A stretch of 64,000 nucleotides of DNA from Nannocystis sp. RBIL2 (GCF_026626745.1 NZ_JAPNJW010000001.1:2402001-2466000), one strand, 5' to 3'; positions 17,681 through 27,535 are shown, counted from the stretch's first letter. Notes: generated by a model from the letters alone, not told the origin. A program made the numbers and translations.

Positions 17681-18400
17681 ATGCCCCGCAGACTCGTGCA
17701 AGGCCAGCCGCTCGCCGACGCGATCACGAGCGCCATCCGCCGCGGCGACCTCGCCACCCTCGAACGGTTGCTCGGCGACGACGACGATCTGGCGACCGCG
17801 GAGCTCGTGAGCGCCGACGGCAGCGCCCGCAGCCTCCTGCACCTCGCGACCGACTGGCCGGCGAACGTTCCCAACGCAGCCGCGCTCGTCCGCACCCTCG
17901 TCGCCGCCGGCGCCGACGTGCACGCCCGGTTCAGCGGCGGCGCCCACCAAGAGACGCCGCTGCACTGGGCCGCCAGCGCGGACGACGTCGCGGCCCTCGA
18001 CGCGCTGCTCGACGCCGGCGCCGACATCGAAGCCCCGGGCGCAGTGATCGGCGGCGGCACGCCGCTGGCCGACGCGGTGGCGTTCGGCCAGTGGCGAGCC
18101 GCGCGCCGCCTGATCGAGCGCGGCGCTCGGGCCTCGCTGTGGCAGGCCGCAGCCCTGGGCCTGTCGGCGCAGGTCGAGGCGGCGCTCGCGGCCCGGCCGC
18201 CTGCGGCCGAGATCACGAACGCCTTGTGGTGCGCCTGCCACGGCGGCCAGCGTCACACCGCCGAGCTGCTCGTGGCCCACGGCGGCGACCTCGAGTGGAT
18301 CGGCCACGACGGCCTGACCCCGCTGGGCGCCGCGAGACGCAGCGGCGCCCACGAGCTCGTGGCCTGGCTCCGCGAGCGCGGCGCACGGTCGCCGGCCTGA
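17681..18400 (+). CDS. ankyrin-repeat protein
   Basis: 239 residues, no signal peptide. Ankyrin-type helix-turn-helix repeats run through the protein; the clearest are SLLHLATDW ... ALVRTLVAAGADVHA, TPLHWAASADDVAALDALLDAGADIEA, TPLADAVAFGQWRAARRLIERGARA and TPLGAARRSGAHELVAWLRERGA. It is likely a cytoplasmic protein-binding scaffold; the partner is unknown. It diverges from the qNOR gene. Confidence 0.88.
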   Translation: MPRRLVQGQPLADAITSAIRRGDLATLERLLGDDDDLATAELVSADGSARSLLHLATDWPANVPNAAALVRTLVAAGADVHARFSGGAHQETPLHWAASADDVAALDALLDAGADIEAPGAVIGGGTPLADAVAFGQWRAARRLIERGARASLWQAAALGLSAQVEAALAARPPAAEITNALWCACHGGQRHTAELLVAHGGDLEWIGHDGLTPLGAARRSGAHELVAWLRERGARSPA

Positions 18401-18702
18401 TGCGATTCGAATGGAAGGACACGAGCCGACACGCGCATTGCAAATCACAGGTGCGCGCGAGTGGGAGACCGTGCCTCGCATGGGTGCGACATCGGGGCTG
18501 GGCCGCCCGGTCCTCACGCGTTGCCTCGCGGCCTCACCACACCGCACGCGGCCAATAGACATATGTCCCTTGAACCATAATCTCCAAAAATCTCGCCATA
18601 ACCAGCGTTCTGCGGCCCGCGCGATCGCCGGGGCGCGCTCACGCCCGCGCCGCTCCGCACATGCGCGCCGACGATCGCGGCAGTGATGATATAGATGCAA
18701 GC
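18401..18702. other. intergenic, no gene seen
   Basis: About 300 bp between the ankyrin and CAP-domain genes. Around 18556-18567 it contains GACATATGTC, a short palindrome related to the recurrent intergenic motif, in a locally AT-richer patch. It presumably holds the CAP-gene promoter; no clear elements are visible. Confidence 0.4.
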
Positions 18703-19329
18703 ATGAACAACACCTCGCGCATTCTCGCCCTCCTCGCCCTCCTCGCCCCCGTCGCCTGCGACGTCGACGACGAAACCGCGACCGCCATCGGCGAGGGCGT
18801 CGTGGGCATCGGCCTCGATTCGACCCAAATGGAGGATCTCGGCATCGAGGAGCTGACCGACGCGGTCGACCCGTCGTTCGCCTGCAGCGACGCCGGCTGG
18901 GACCCGGCCTGGGCCACGTTCGAGGACCAGGTGCTCACCCTCGTCAATCAGAAGCGCGCCGCCGGGGCCGTCTGTGGCGGCGTCAGCAAGCCGCCCGTCC
19001 CGGCGGTCACTGCCCAGGCCCAGCTCCGCTGCGCCGCCCGTAACCATTCCAAGGACATGGGCGTCAACAACTTCTTCAGCCACACCGGCTCGAACGGCTC
19101 GGCCTTCTCCCAGCGGATCACCGCCGCCGGCTACGTGTGGAAGGCCGCCGGCGAGAACATCGCCGCCGGCTACTCGACCGCCGCCCAGGTCGTCGCCGGC
19201 TGGATGACCAGCACCGGCCACTGCAACAACATCATGAACGGCAATTACAAGCACCTCGGCGTCGGCTACTATTACGCCGCCGGCGCCACCTACAAGCATT
19301 ACTGGACGCAGGACTTCGGCAAGAACTGA
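18703..19329 (+). CDS. secreted CAP/SCP-domain lipoprotein
   Basis: 208 residues from ATG at 18703. The signal ends in LLAPVACD (lipobox). After an acidic spacer, the CAP (cysteine-rich secretory/PR-1) domain occupies about residues 70-208. It shows QVLTLVNQKRAA, LRCAARNHSKDMGVNNFFSHTG (first conserved His), GENIAAG (Glu) and GWMTSTGHCNNIMNGNYKHLGVGYY (second His), the residues that line the CAP cavity. The family binds lipids or sterols or acts on peptides; the activity here is unknown. Confidence 0.92.
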   Translation: MNNTSRILALLALLAPVACDVDDETATAIGEGVVGIGLDSTQMEDLGIEELTDAVDPSFACSDAGWDPAWATFEDQVLTLVNQKRAAGAVCGGVSKPPVPAVTAQAQLRCAARNHSKDMGVNNFFSHTGSNGSAFSQRITAAGYVWKAAGENIAAGYSTAAQVVAGWMTSTGHCNNIMNGNYKHLGVGYYYAAGATYKHYWTQDFGKN

Positions 19330-19407
19330 GCCTCGTCCCGCGCGCCCGGGGCATCGTCGTCCGCGCGGCGGATCGGCGGTGCCCCGCCGCCGTTTCTGGG
19401 CCGCGCG

Positions 19408-20631
19408 TCAGCCGACGTCGAGCTCGATCGTGAAGTCCTGGTCGGCGGCGGTGAGGTACTGATCGTACCACGGCGAGTACGTCCGCACGTGCATCGTCCG
19501 CCCGTCGGGCTCGAGCTCGAGCAGCCGCAGGTAGCCCTCGCCGCCGAGCTCGCGGTGCTGATAGTTGGAGAGCATCTGGTGGACCACCCGGCCGTGGTCG
19601 TCGACGCTGGCCAGGTAGCCGGTGCCGTCGCCGAGCACGTGACCGCTCAGGGTGAGGACGAAGCGGTGCTGCCGGACCAGCTTCTGCCACAGCTCCTCGC
19701 CGTCGTTGACCCCGCCCGGGGTGCCGTACCAGTGCGGGTTGTAGGCCTGCGGGTAGATGTCGTCGTCGTGGTCGTAGCGCCGGTCGTTGTGGTTGAGGTA
19801 CGCGTGGGTGACGAGGATCCCCAGGCGATCGGCGTACAGCCCCATCACGTCGTTGGCCCACTCCACGACCTCGTCGCGCGGGCCCCACTCGAGCAGCAGG
19901 GCGACCCACGAGTGCCCGCCGGCGTCGAACAGGTGGAAGCTGTTGTCGAGCTTGCCCGCCTCGAACGCGCCGCCGAAGCTCGGCATCAGCTCGGTGTCGT
20001 CGAACGAGAACCATTGGTTGAAGAGCGTCTCGCGGGTCGAGGCGTCGCCCGACGGGCCGTAGTCGTGGTTGCCGGTCACGAGCCCGTACGGCACGATCCC
20101 GTCGAGCTCCGCCATCGCCGCGCTGGCCCGCTTCCACTCCGACTCCTTGTTGTAATGCACGAGGTCGCCGAGGTGGAACACGTAGGCGATGTTGCGATCG
20201 ATCGCGTTGCGGGCGATCCACTTCGTCTGGCTCGAGAACACCCCGGGGAACCGCAGCGAGTAGTACTGGGTGTCCGGCAGGACCACGAAGGTCGTCGAGC
20301 CCTCGACGAACAGCGGCAACGACGGCCCGGGCGGGGTGGGCGGCGGCTCGGGCGGCTCGGGCGGCTCGGGCTCGGTCGACGGCGCCTGCAGATCGCAGCC
20401 TCCGTGCGCCCCGCCGACGAGCTCGTCGAACAACTTCGTGCCGTCGTTGGCGCGACCGGTCGGCCCGGCGCAGCCGCCGTGCCGCGGGTCGTCCGCGTCG
20501 CCGCCCTCGTCGGCCTCGTCGACCTGCGCCCCCGTCGGCGCGCCCGGGTAATCCTGCAGCGCGTCCTGACACGCGACGATCGACAATGCGACAGTGACCA
20601 GGCCGAGGCGCCGGCGAAGAGCTGCATCCAT
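19408..20631 (-). CDS. calcineurin-like metallophosphoesterase lipoprotein
   Basis: 407 residues. The signal peptide ends in SIVACQD (lipobox), then an acidic stretch and a Pro/Glu linker. The catalytic domain begins near residue 105 with the conserved metal ligands in order: PDTQYY, HLGDLVHYN, GNHDYG, THAYLNH and LSGHVLGDG. The two-metal site is complete, so phosphodiesterase or phosphatase activity outside the cytoplasm is likely. The substrate is unknown. It is convergent with the CAP-domain gene. Confidence 0.92.
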   Translation of the reverse strand: MDAALRRRLGLVTVALSIVACQDALQDYPGAPTGAQVDEADEGGDADDPRHGGCAGPTGRANDGTKLFDELVGGAHGGCDLQAPSTEPEPPEPPEPPPTPPGPSLPLFVEGSTTFVVLPDTQYYSLRFPGVFSSQTKWIARNAIDRNIAYVFHLGDLVHYNKESEWKRASAAMAELDGIVPYGLVTGNHDYGPSGDASTRETLFNQWFSFDDTELMPSFGGAFEAGKLDNSFHLFDAGGHSWVALLLEWGPRDEVVEWANDVMGLYADRLGILVTHAYLNHNDRRYDHDDDIYPQAYNPHWYGTPGGVNDGEELWQKLVRQHRFVLTLSGHVLGDGTGYLASVDDHGRVVHQMLSNYQHRELGGEGYLRLLELEPDGRTMHVRTYSPWYDQYLTAADQDFTIELDVG

Positions 20632-20981
20632 GCATCGATCTTACCGGCGCCGCCACGCGTCAGGACCGGCCCACAAGGCCGAATGCGGCCGCAAGCGCCG
20701 CTGTCGCGCTGTCTGAAACGACAGGTTACTGTCACGATAGGTCGTCGCCGAAGGCGTCGGCGCCGATGTAGGCCAATCCGTCGACATCGCCGCATGCCGC
20801 CGTCGCTCCGCGCCCGCGTCGTCGCCGGGCGCCGATCGACGCGCGCCCGCGCTGTCTGACCGCGACGATAGACGGGCCCCGCGCAGCGCAGACTGTCTGC
20901 ACCCGGACGCGGGAGGAATTGCCTCGCCGCCGAGATCTGCGGCCCGCGTGAGCGCCGGCAGCGCCGGCCTGGTCGCGCGGG
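20632..20981. other. intergenic, no gene seen
   Basis: 350 bp upstream of the phosphoesterase gene and downstream of the MscS gene. It contains the palindrome GACAG-GTTA-CTGTC at 20720-20733 with a flanking CTGTCTGAAACGACAG, possibly a regulatory site for the phosphoesterase. Open frames crossing it are Arg-rich shadows. Confidence 0.45.
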
Positions 20982-22139
20982 TCAGCCCGCGGCGGCGACC
21001 GCCGGACTGTTCGGACCCGGACTGTTCGGACCCGGCGACGTGCTCTCCTCCGGCGGCACCACGTAGAGGGTGCGGCTGGGGAACGCGAACTCGTAGCCGA
21101 GCTCGCGCATGTCGCGGAGCAGCTCGAGCAGCAGAATCTGATGCTGCGCGACGAACACCCCATAGTCGGCGGTGGTCACCCAGTACACGACCTCGTACTC
21201 GATCGCCGATTCGCCGAGGGCGACCAGCGCGGCGCGGTCGAGGCGGACCTGCTCGCGCCGCTCGACGGCGGCGCGCAGCAGCTCCGGCAGCCGCTCGAGC
21301 AGCTCCTGCGGCGTCGAGTAGACCACGCCGACGCGCAGCACGACCCGTCGCTCCTGCATGCGGGTGAAGTTCTGGATCCGGCTCGACAGCAGGTCGTTGT
21401 TCGACAGCACCAGCTCCTCGCCGCCGGCGGCCGCGAGCACCGTGCTGCGCATGCCGATCCGCCGCACCGTGCCCGAGAGCTGGCCGACCTGGATCGCGTC
21501 GCCGGGCTGGAACGGCTTGTCCATGATGATCGAGACCGACGCGAGGATGTCGCCCAGGACCTTCTGCACCGCCAGCGCGATCGCCACGCCGCCGACGCCG
21601 AGGCCGGCCACCAGCGCCGTGATGTCGATGCCGAACGCCGACAGCGCCACCAGCAGCACGATCGACCACACGATGACGAGGCCGGCCAGGCGCAGCAGCG
21701 CCTGGGCGATCGGCGTGACCTGCGGCGACGCGCCCTGGGCGTGCACGTGCCGGGCGAAGCGGTGGTCGACCAGGTAGCGCACCACCGTGCTGGCCCAGAT
21801 CCCGCCCTGGATCATCCCGCCGACGATCAGCGCCGTGTGGACCCGATGGTCCCACCGCTCCGGCAGGTCGAGCATCAGCGTCGACAGCCGCAGCCCGAGC
21901 AGCGCGAAGAACCACCCGCGCGTGCGCTCGATCAAGTCGGCGATCGCGTCGTCGACGTCCGAGTCCGTCTTCACCGCGTGCTTGCGCACCCGCCTGCACA
22001 AGGTCCGCCGCACGAGCATCAGCGTCGGCGTCATCGCCAGCAGGATCACCGACGCGGCCATCCACTGCAGGCCCGTGATCCCGAGCCAGGACCGCTCCAA
22101 CAGCCCTCCGAGGACATCTCCCATGGCGCGGGCGAGCAT
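20982..22139 (-). CDS. MscS-family small-conductance mechanosensitive channel
   Basis: 385 residues from ATG at 22139 (22124 is an alternative start; both precede the first helix). Four hydrophobic helices are followed by the MscS pore helix and beta domain: GVGGVAIALAVQKVLGDILASVSIIMDKPFQPGD, then VGQLSGTVRRIGMRSTVL and the LVLSNNDLLSSRIQNFTR signature, with a C-terminal alpha/beta vestibule. It acts as a pressure-release valve in the inner membrane during osmotic downshock. The last residues repeat SPGPN twice. The open frame extends some 250 codons upstream, but that part is antisense shadow of the histidine kinase gene. It diverges from that kinase. Confidence 0.93.
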   Translation of the reverse strand: MLARAMGDVLGGLLERSWLGITGLQWMAASVILLAMTPTLMLVRRTLCRRVRKHAVKTDSDVDDAIADLIERTRGWFFALLGLRLSTLMLDLPERWDHRVHTALIVGGMIQGGIWASTVVRYLVDHRFARHVHAQGASPQVTPIAQALLRLAGLVIVWSIVLLVALSAFGIDITALVAGLGVGGVAIALAVQKVLGDILASVSIIMDKPFQPGDAIQVGQLSGTVRRIGMRSTVLAAAGGEELVLSNNDLLSSRIQNFTRMQERRVVLRVGVVYSTPQELLERLPELLRAAVERREQVRLDRAALVALGESAIEYEVVYWVTTADYGVFVAQHQILLLELLRDMRELGYEFAFPSRTLYVVPPEESTSPGPNSPGPNSPAVAAAG

Positions 22140-22431
22140 AACCGACTTCACCGCGGGCGCCACGCCGCAGGCCGCGCGCGCGTTCCCCCGGGACATGACT
22201 CTCAGCACATGCTCCGAAGTACATGCCCGAAGAGCCATCCTGGCTGGCGCGAGCGCCGGCTCCGTGTACGGGCGAGCGCATCCGTGTCGGCCGTCACCGG
22301 GCGCCGGCGCGAGGTGCGGCGAACCCGCGGCGCCCGGTGCGGAGCCCCCGCGGAGCTTATGACGGGGGGCTACGGCGTTTTCGCGACCGGCGCGAGGGAG
22401 CCGGCGGCGCTCACGTATCCTTGTCGTCGCC

Positions 22432-25400
22432 GTGATTCCGGGGACAGAGTTGGCCGAGCTGCTCGACGACGGCCTGTTGGTCGTCTCCCACGAGGGCCGG
22501 GTAAGGGCCGCCAACCCCGCGGCCGAGCACGTGCTCGGGACGGAGCGGACCGCGTTGATCGGGCGCGGCCTGGCGTCGCTGTTCGTGGGCGCGCCCGAGG
22601 GTCTGCTGCTGGAGGCGTGCGCCGGCAGCCGCGAGCTGAGCCTGCGCGCGACCACCCGCCGCGGCTTCGCAGTGGCGGTCCGGATCGTCCCCCGCGCTGC
22701 CGACGCGTGGGTGTTCGTGCGCGGGCAGGTCGAGCCGAGCCCCGCGGCGCTCAAGGACTTCGACGTGGTGCGCACGATCCTCGACCACGTGCCGGTGGTG
22801 CTGTTCGCCGTCGACGCCGACGCGATCATCACCCTCAGCGAGGGCCACGGCCTCAGCCTCCTCGGCCGCGCCCCGGGCACCAACGTCGGCCGCTCCTGCT
22901 TCGACGCCTACCGCGACGTGCCGTGGATCCTCGACAGCATCCGCAAGGCGCTGGCCGGCCAGCCCGTCACGATCGTCGGCGAGCTGCGCGGGCGCGTGTT
23001 CGACGTCCACTACTCGCCGGTCCGCGGCGACCGCGGCGAGATCACCGGCGTGCTTGGCGTCGCCCTCGACGTCACCGAGCGCGAGCGGGCGATGGAGAAG
23101 CTGGCCTCGCAGCAGGCTGTCCTCAAGTACCTGCTCGCCAACGTGCCGCAGGCGATCTTCTGGAAGGACCGCCAGCGGCGGTTCCTCGGCTGCAACCAGA
23201 AGTTCCTCGAGCACACCGGCCTCGACAGCGAGGACCAGCTGCTCGGCAAGACCGACCACGACATCTGGGCCTCGCGCGAGGAGGCCGACTTCTTCCGCCT
23301 GATGGACGAGCGGGTGATGTCGAGCGGCGTGCCGATCCTCGACATCGAGGAGCCGCTGCGCCGCCCCGACGGCCGCCAGACCTTCATCCTCACCAGCAAG
23401 GTCCCGATCCGCGACGACACCGGCGAGGTCACCGGGCTGCTCGGGATCTACGTCGACATCACCGAGCGCAAGCGCATCGAGCTCGAGGTCCAGCGCGCCA
23501 AGGAGGCCGCCGACGCCGCGCTGCGGGCCAAGAGCGAGTTCCTCACGGTGATGAGCCACGAGCTGCGGACCCCGCTCACTTTGATCCTCGGCCCGCTCGA
23601 GGCGCTGCTCGCCGACCCGGCCGAGCCGCTCAGCGACAGCACCCGCGCCTCGCTCGCCCGCACGTGGCGCAACGCCTCCCGCCTCGGCCGCCTGGTCGAC
23701 GACATCCTCGACTATCAAAAGCTCGAGGCCGGCAAGATGAAGGTCGTGTGGGAGCCGGTCGACGTCCACGACCTCGTCGAGGGCATCGTCCTCGACGCCG
23801 AGCCGGCCGCCCACAGCGCCGGCATCGGCCTGCGCCACGAGCTCGCCGGCGACGTGCGGACCGTGCCGCTCGACCGGCGCATGTTCGAGAAGATCATCCT
23901 CAACCTCCTCGGCAACGCCCTCAAATTCACCCCCGCCGGCGGCACGGTCACCGTCTCGCTCGCGCGCCACGGCGACGCTCGCATGCGCCTGTCCGTCCGG
24001 GACACCGGCCCCGGGATCGCGCCGGACGAGCACGAGCGGGTGTTCCAGCGCTTCCAGCAGCTCGACAGCTCGATCAGCCGCAAGCACGAGGGCACCGGCC
24101 TCGGCCTCGCCATCGTCCGCGAGTTCGCCGAGGCCATGGGCGGCGCCGTCCACCTGTGCAGCGAGCTCGGGACCGGCGCCTGCTTCGTCGTCGACCTGCC
24201 GATCGACGCCGACCGTCTGGCCCAGCTGGGCCCGCCGACGCAGCGACCCACGCGTCCCCCGCCGCCCGTCGGCCCCGCGGTCACCGTCCCCGTCGTATCC
24301 CCGGCGCCCGCGCCGGGCCGCCCGCGCGTCATCGTCGCCGAGGACAACGCCGACATGCGGGCCTATATCGCCTCGGTCCTGCACCCCGATTACGACATCG
24401 TCCTCACGGCCACCGGCGCCGAGGCGCTGGCGGCCATCCGCGAGCGCCGGCCCGACGTCATCGTGTCCGACATCATGATGCCGGAGATGGACGGCTACGA
24501 GCTCGTCACCCGCCTCAAGCGCGCGCCGGAGCTGCGCGACATCCCCGTGGTCGTCCTCAGCGCCAAGGCCAGCCGCGAGGAGGCCGTCCGCGGCCTCGAG
24601 ATCGGCGCCGACGACTACCTGCCCAAGCCGTTCGCCCCCGCCGAGCTGCGCGCCCGCGTCGGCGCGGCCCTCCGCCTGCACCGCGTCCACCTCGAGGTCG
24701 TCGCCCAGAAGCACGAGCTCGAGCAGACCCTCCACATCCTCAAGGACACCCAGGACCAGCTGGTCCAGTCGAGCAAGATGGCCGCCGTCGGCACCCTCGT
24801 GGCCGGCCTCTCGCACGAGCTCAACAACCCGGTGGCCATCATCCGCATGAGCGCGCAGATGCTGCTGCGCCGGGGCTCACGCGACCCGTTCGTCCGCCGC
24901 ACGCTCGAGCGGATCGATCGCCACTCGCAGCGGTGCGCCGGCCTGGTCGAGGCGCTCCTGGCCTACAGCCGCCGCCGGCCCCAGGTCGCCGAGCGCTGCG
25001 AGCTCGGCCACGTGCTCACGTGGCTGCTGGAGCTCGCCCGCCCCGAGACCGCCGAGCGCGGGATCCGTCTCGTCGCCGACTTCGCGGCGGAGAAGCTGCC
25101 CGCCCTCGTGGTCCACCGACCCGCGCTCGAGTCCGCGCTGCTGAATGTGATCGGCAACGCCGCCGACGCCACCAGCCGAGGTGGTATCATCGAGGTCCAC
25201 GCGCGCGCCGCTGCCGGCGACGACGACGTCGACGGCGCGGAGATCCTCATCCGCGACAGCGGCGTCGGCATCGCCCCGCAGGCCCTCCCCCACGTGTTCG
25301 AACCGTTCTACACCACCAAAGCCCCGGGCAAGGGCACCGGCCTCGGCCTGCCGATGACGCAGAAGTTCGTCCAGGCCCACGGCGGCACCATCCACGTCGA

Positions 25401-25515
25401 CAGCGAGCTCGGGCGCGGCACCACCGTCCGCATGTGGCTGCCGCTGGTCCCGCCCGAGCCGCCCGAGCCGCCCCTGCCGCCCGAGCCGACGCGCCTGGCC
25501 CAGGAGGCCCCGTGA
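22432..25515 (+). CDS. hybrid histidine kinase: PAS repeats, HisKA-HATPase, receiver, second HisKA-HATPase
   Basis: 1027 residues from GTG at 22432. There is no membrane segment, so it is cytoplasmic. In order: a PAS-like region (1-105), PAS (about 115-220), PAS/PAC (about 225-345, ending GIYVDITERKRIE), a HisKA H-box MSHELRTPL (His376) with ATPase boxes NLLGNALKFTP, DTGPGIAP and GTGLGLAI, a receiver with phospho-acceptor Asp680 (SDIMMPEMDG) and Lys in KPF, and a second transmitter with H-box LSHELNNPV (His795, NtrB style) and boxes NVIGNAADA, DSGVGIAP and GTGLGLPM. The stop overlaps the start of the response regulator (GTGA), so both are translated together. The signal is unknown. Confidence 0.94.
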   Translation: MIPGTELAELLDDGLLVVSHEGRVRAANPAAEHVLGTERTALIGRGLASLFVGAPEGLLLEACAGSRELSLRATTRRGFAVAVRIVPRAADAWVFVRGQVEPSPAALKDFDVVRTILDHVPVVLFAVDADAIITLSEGHGLSLLGRAPGTNVGRSCFDAYRDVPWILDSIRKALAGQPVTIVGELRGRVFDVHYSPVRGDRGEITGVLGVALDVTERERAMEKLASQQAVLKYLLANVPQAIFWKDRQRRFLGCNQKFLEHTGLDSEDQLLGKTDHDIWASREEADFFRLMDERVMSSGVPILDIEEPLRRPDGRQTFILTSKVPIRDDTGEVTGLLGIYVDITERKRIELEVQRAKEAADAALRAKSEFLTVMSHELRTPLTLILGPLEALLADPAEPLSDSTRASLARTWRNASRLGRLVDDILDYQKLEAGKMKVVWEPVDVHDLVEGIVLDAEPAAHSAGIGLRHELAGDVRTVPLDRRMFEKIILNLLGNALKFTPAGGTVTVSLARHGDARMRLSVRDTGPGIAPDEHERVFQRFQQLDSSISRKHEGTGLGLAIVREFAEAMGGAVHLCSELGTGACFVVDLPIDADRLAQLGPPTQRPTRPPPPVGPAVTVPVVSPAPAPGRPRVIVAEDNADMRAYIASVLHPDYDIVLTATGAEALAAIRERRPDVIVSDIMMPEMDGYELVTRLKRAPELRDIPVVVLSAKASREEAVRGLEIGADDYLPKPFAPAELRARVGAALRLHRVHLEVVAQKHELEQTLHILKDTQDQLVQSSKMAAVGTLVAGLSHELNNPVAIIRMSAQMLLRRGSRDPFVRRTLERIDRHSQRCAGLVEALLAYSRRRPQVAERCELGHVLTWLLELARPETAERGIRLVADFAAEKLPALVVHRPALESALLNVIGNAADATSRGGIIEVHARAAAGDDDVDGAEILIRDSGVGIAPQALPHVFEPFYTTKAPGKGTGLGLPMTQKFVQAHGGTIHVDSELGRGTTVRMWLPLVPPEPPEPPLPPEPTRLAQEAP

Positions 25516-25922
25516 CCGCCGTCGACGCCGCCGGCGGAGCGACCGACGCCTGCGCGCTCCCGCGGGTGCTGGTGGTCGACGACGAGCGCGACATGCTCGA
25601 GATCTTGCAAGACTTCTTCGAGAGCGAGGGCTACACGGTGCAGGTCGCCGACAGCGGTGAGCGGGCGATCGAGCTGTGCCGCCGCGGCAGCTTCGACGTC
25701 GCCATCACCGACATGCGTATGCCCGGCATCGACGGCCTGCACACGCTCATGGGCCTGCGCCAGCTCGACCCCCGCCTGCCGGTCATCGTCGTCACCGGCT
25801 ACGCGTCCGACGACACCGAGCAGCGCTGCCGCAACGCCGGCGCCTTCGACTGCATCCAAAAGCCGGTCGACCTCGACACGCTGCTGCGCCTCGTCGGCGC
25901 CGCCGTCCAGGCCCGCGACTAA
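25512..25922 (+). CDS. single-domain response regulator (receiver only)
   Basis: 136 residues from a GTG overlapping the kinase stop by 4 bp. It is a complete receiver: acidic pocket VVDDE, phospho-acceptor Asp67 in AITDMRMPG, Thr in VTGYAS and Lys in QKPVD. There is no output domain, as in CheY/Spo0F-type relays. It is most likely the phosphorylation partner of the upstream hybrid kinase. It ends convergently, overlapping the next gene's stop by 4 bp. Confidence 0.93.
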   Translation: MTAVDAAGGATDACALPRVLVVDDERDMLEILQDFFESEGYTVQVADSGERAIELCRRGSFDVAITDMRMPGIDGLHTLMGLRQLDPRLPVIVVTGYASDDTEQRCRNAGAFDCIQKPVDLDTLLRLVGAAVQARD

Positions 25923-26467
25923 TCGAGCGGTCCGCGGATCCCGGCCGCGTAGAACCACTCGTCGAGCGCCGCCGGGAACACGCCGGCGCGCCACAACGTG
26001 CCCACCGCCTGCAGTCGCTCGCGCAGCAAGAACGCCTCGGCCCCGCTCTCGGACAGGTCGTCCTCGTGCAAGCGCCGGCGAAACGACTCGGGGCCGAGAA
26101 ATGCGGCGATCCCCGCCTCGATCCAGGCCACCGATTCGGCGAGGTACGCACGTGCTCGGCCGTCGCCCAGGCCCCGGTTCAGGATGCACGTCGTCCGCCA
26201 CGCATGACCGATGCACTCGAGCCCCTGGCGCGTGAACGCCTCGGAGATCTCGGCGGCGGCCGTATCATAAGAGACGATCGTGGCCTCCGCCCAACCGGAA
26301 GCGTCGACGTCGAGCGCCGGGCCCGTCGGCGACGAGGCGACCGCGGCGTAGGCCCTGCGCGCGCAGGCCTGGGCCAGGACGCCCCAATTCAAGGGAGCAC
26401 GGACCGCTGCCGCGTCCAGGATCGCAGCCGGTCCCCCGTCCAGCACCACTCGCAATTCGTCGGGCAT
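25919..26467 (-). CDS. hypothetical cytoplasmic protein
   Basis: 182 residues, mostly alpha-helical, no signal peptide. It has a few Cys and conserved-looking Trp/Arg clusters (ARAYLAESVAWIEAGIAAFLGPESFRRRL). Nothing matches a family I know. It converges on the response regulator with a 4-bp overlap and has its own start at 26467 with no close upstream gene. Coding bias supports a real gene. Confidence 0.65.
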   Translation of the reverse strand: MPDELRVVLDGGPAAILDAAAVRAPLNWGVLAQACARRAYAAVASSPTGPALDVDASGWAEATIVSYDTAAAEISEAFTRQGLECIGHAWRTTCILNRGLGDGRARAYLAESVAWIEAGIAAFLGPESFRRRLHEDDLSESGAEAFLLRERLQAVGTLWRAGVFPAALDEWFYAAGIRGPLD

Positions 26468-26689
26468 AAAAAATGGCGAGGACCGTTCGCTCGCAGCGTG
26501 TCCGTCGGAGAGCGTCGGGCGCTCGTCAGGACCCGCGCTCGCGCCCCCGCTTGCCGAGATAGCGGCGCCCGCCGCCGCGACGGATCCCTCGCGCGCTCGT
26601 GGTGACGCTCACGGTGCCGCGGTGCTGCGAGCCCCGGCCGACGCGCCGGCGCTTGGCGGACGCCGGCGCGAACGACTATCGTCGTCCGC

Positions 26690-27523
26690 GTGAGCGGCAC
26701 CGACCTCGCCTACGCGCTCGTGCTCGTGTCGGGCGCGCTGCATGCCACGGTCAACGCGATCCTCAAGGCCGGCAGCGACAAGTTGGTCGGCCGCGCCCTC
26801 ATCGACGCCGCCAGCGCCGCGTTCGTCCTGCCCGCGCTCGCCTTCGTCCCGCTGCCGGCGGGCGCCTGGAGCTGGCTCGTCGCCTCGCTGGTGATCCACC
26901 TCGTCTACCTCTACGCCCTCGTGCGCGCCTACGAGGTCAGCGACTTCTCGGCCGCCTACCCGGTGGCCCGCGGGACCGCCCCGCTGCTGACCGCCGTGGT
27001 CGTCCTCGGCGTGTTCCACGAGCCCGCGCGGCCGCTCGAGTGGGTCGGCATCGTCGCCATCGGCGCCGGCATGCTGGCCATGGGCCTCGGTCGCCACCTC
27101 AGCCGCGCCGCGCTCGGCTGGTCGCTGCTGACCGGCGTGTGCATCGCGGGCTACACCGTCGTCGACGCCTGGGGCGTGCGCGCGGCCCCGTCCGGCGCGA
27201 GCTACATCGCCTGGCTGTTCGTCCTCCACGGCGTCGTCATCAGCTCCGTGTTCGCCGCCATCCGCGGCCGCGGCGTCCTCGCGGTCGCCCGTGAGCAGTG
27301 GCGCCCCGGCGTGATCGCCGGCGCGCTCAGCATCGGCACCTACGGCCTCGCCCTCGCCGCGTACCGCCTCGGCCCGACCGCCCCGCTGTCCGCCCTGCGC
27401 GAGACCGGCATCCTCGTCGCCACCGTCATCGCCGTCGTCTGGCTCAAAGAGCAGGTCACCCCGCTGCGCGCCGCCGCGGCCGCCGCGATCGCCCTCGGCG
27501 CGGCGCTGATCCTGGCCGCTTGA
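26690..27523 (+). CDS. EamA/DMT-superfamily transporter
   Basis: 277 residues from GTG at 26690, with about ten predicted membrane helices in two five-helix halves, as usual for EamA permeases. The conserved start of the first half (LVSGALHATVNAILKAG), the AYPVARGTAPLLTA segment and the equivalent SALRETGILVATVIAVVWLKEQ in the second half are clear. It should be a drug/metabolite exporter or importer of the inner membrane; the substrate cannot be read from the sequence. Confidence 0.9.
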   Translation: MSGTDLAYALVLVSGALHATVNAILKAGSDKLVGRALIDAASAAFVLPALAFVPLPAGAWSWLVASLVIHLVYLYALVRAYEVSDFSAAYPVARGTAPLLTAVVVLGVFHEPARPLEWVGIVAIGAGMLAMGLGRHLSRAALGWSLLTGVCIAGYTVVDAWGVRAAPSGASYIAWLFVLHGVVISSVFAAIRGRGVLAVAREQWRPGVIAGALSIGTYGLALAAYRLGPTAPLSALRETGILVATVIAVVWLKEQVTPLRAAAAAAIALGAALILAA

Positions 27524-27535
27524 AGTAAAACGGAC

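Noticed and set aside
22140..22883. N-terminal extension of the MscS gene
   Set aside because: Lies antisense to the kinase gene, Ser/Arg-rich, and would put 250 residues before the first membrane helix.
21141..25511. Long plus-strand frame of 1593 codons leading into the response regulator
   Set aside because: Only the last 136 codons (receiver domain) are real; the rest is a shadow of MscS and the histidine kinase.
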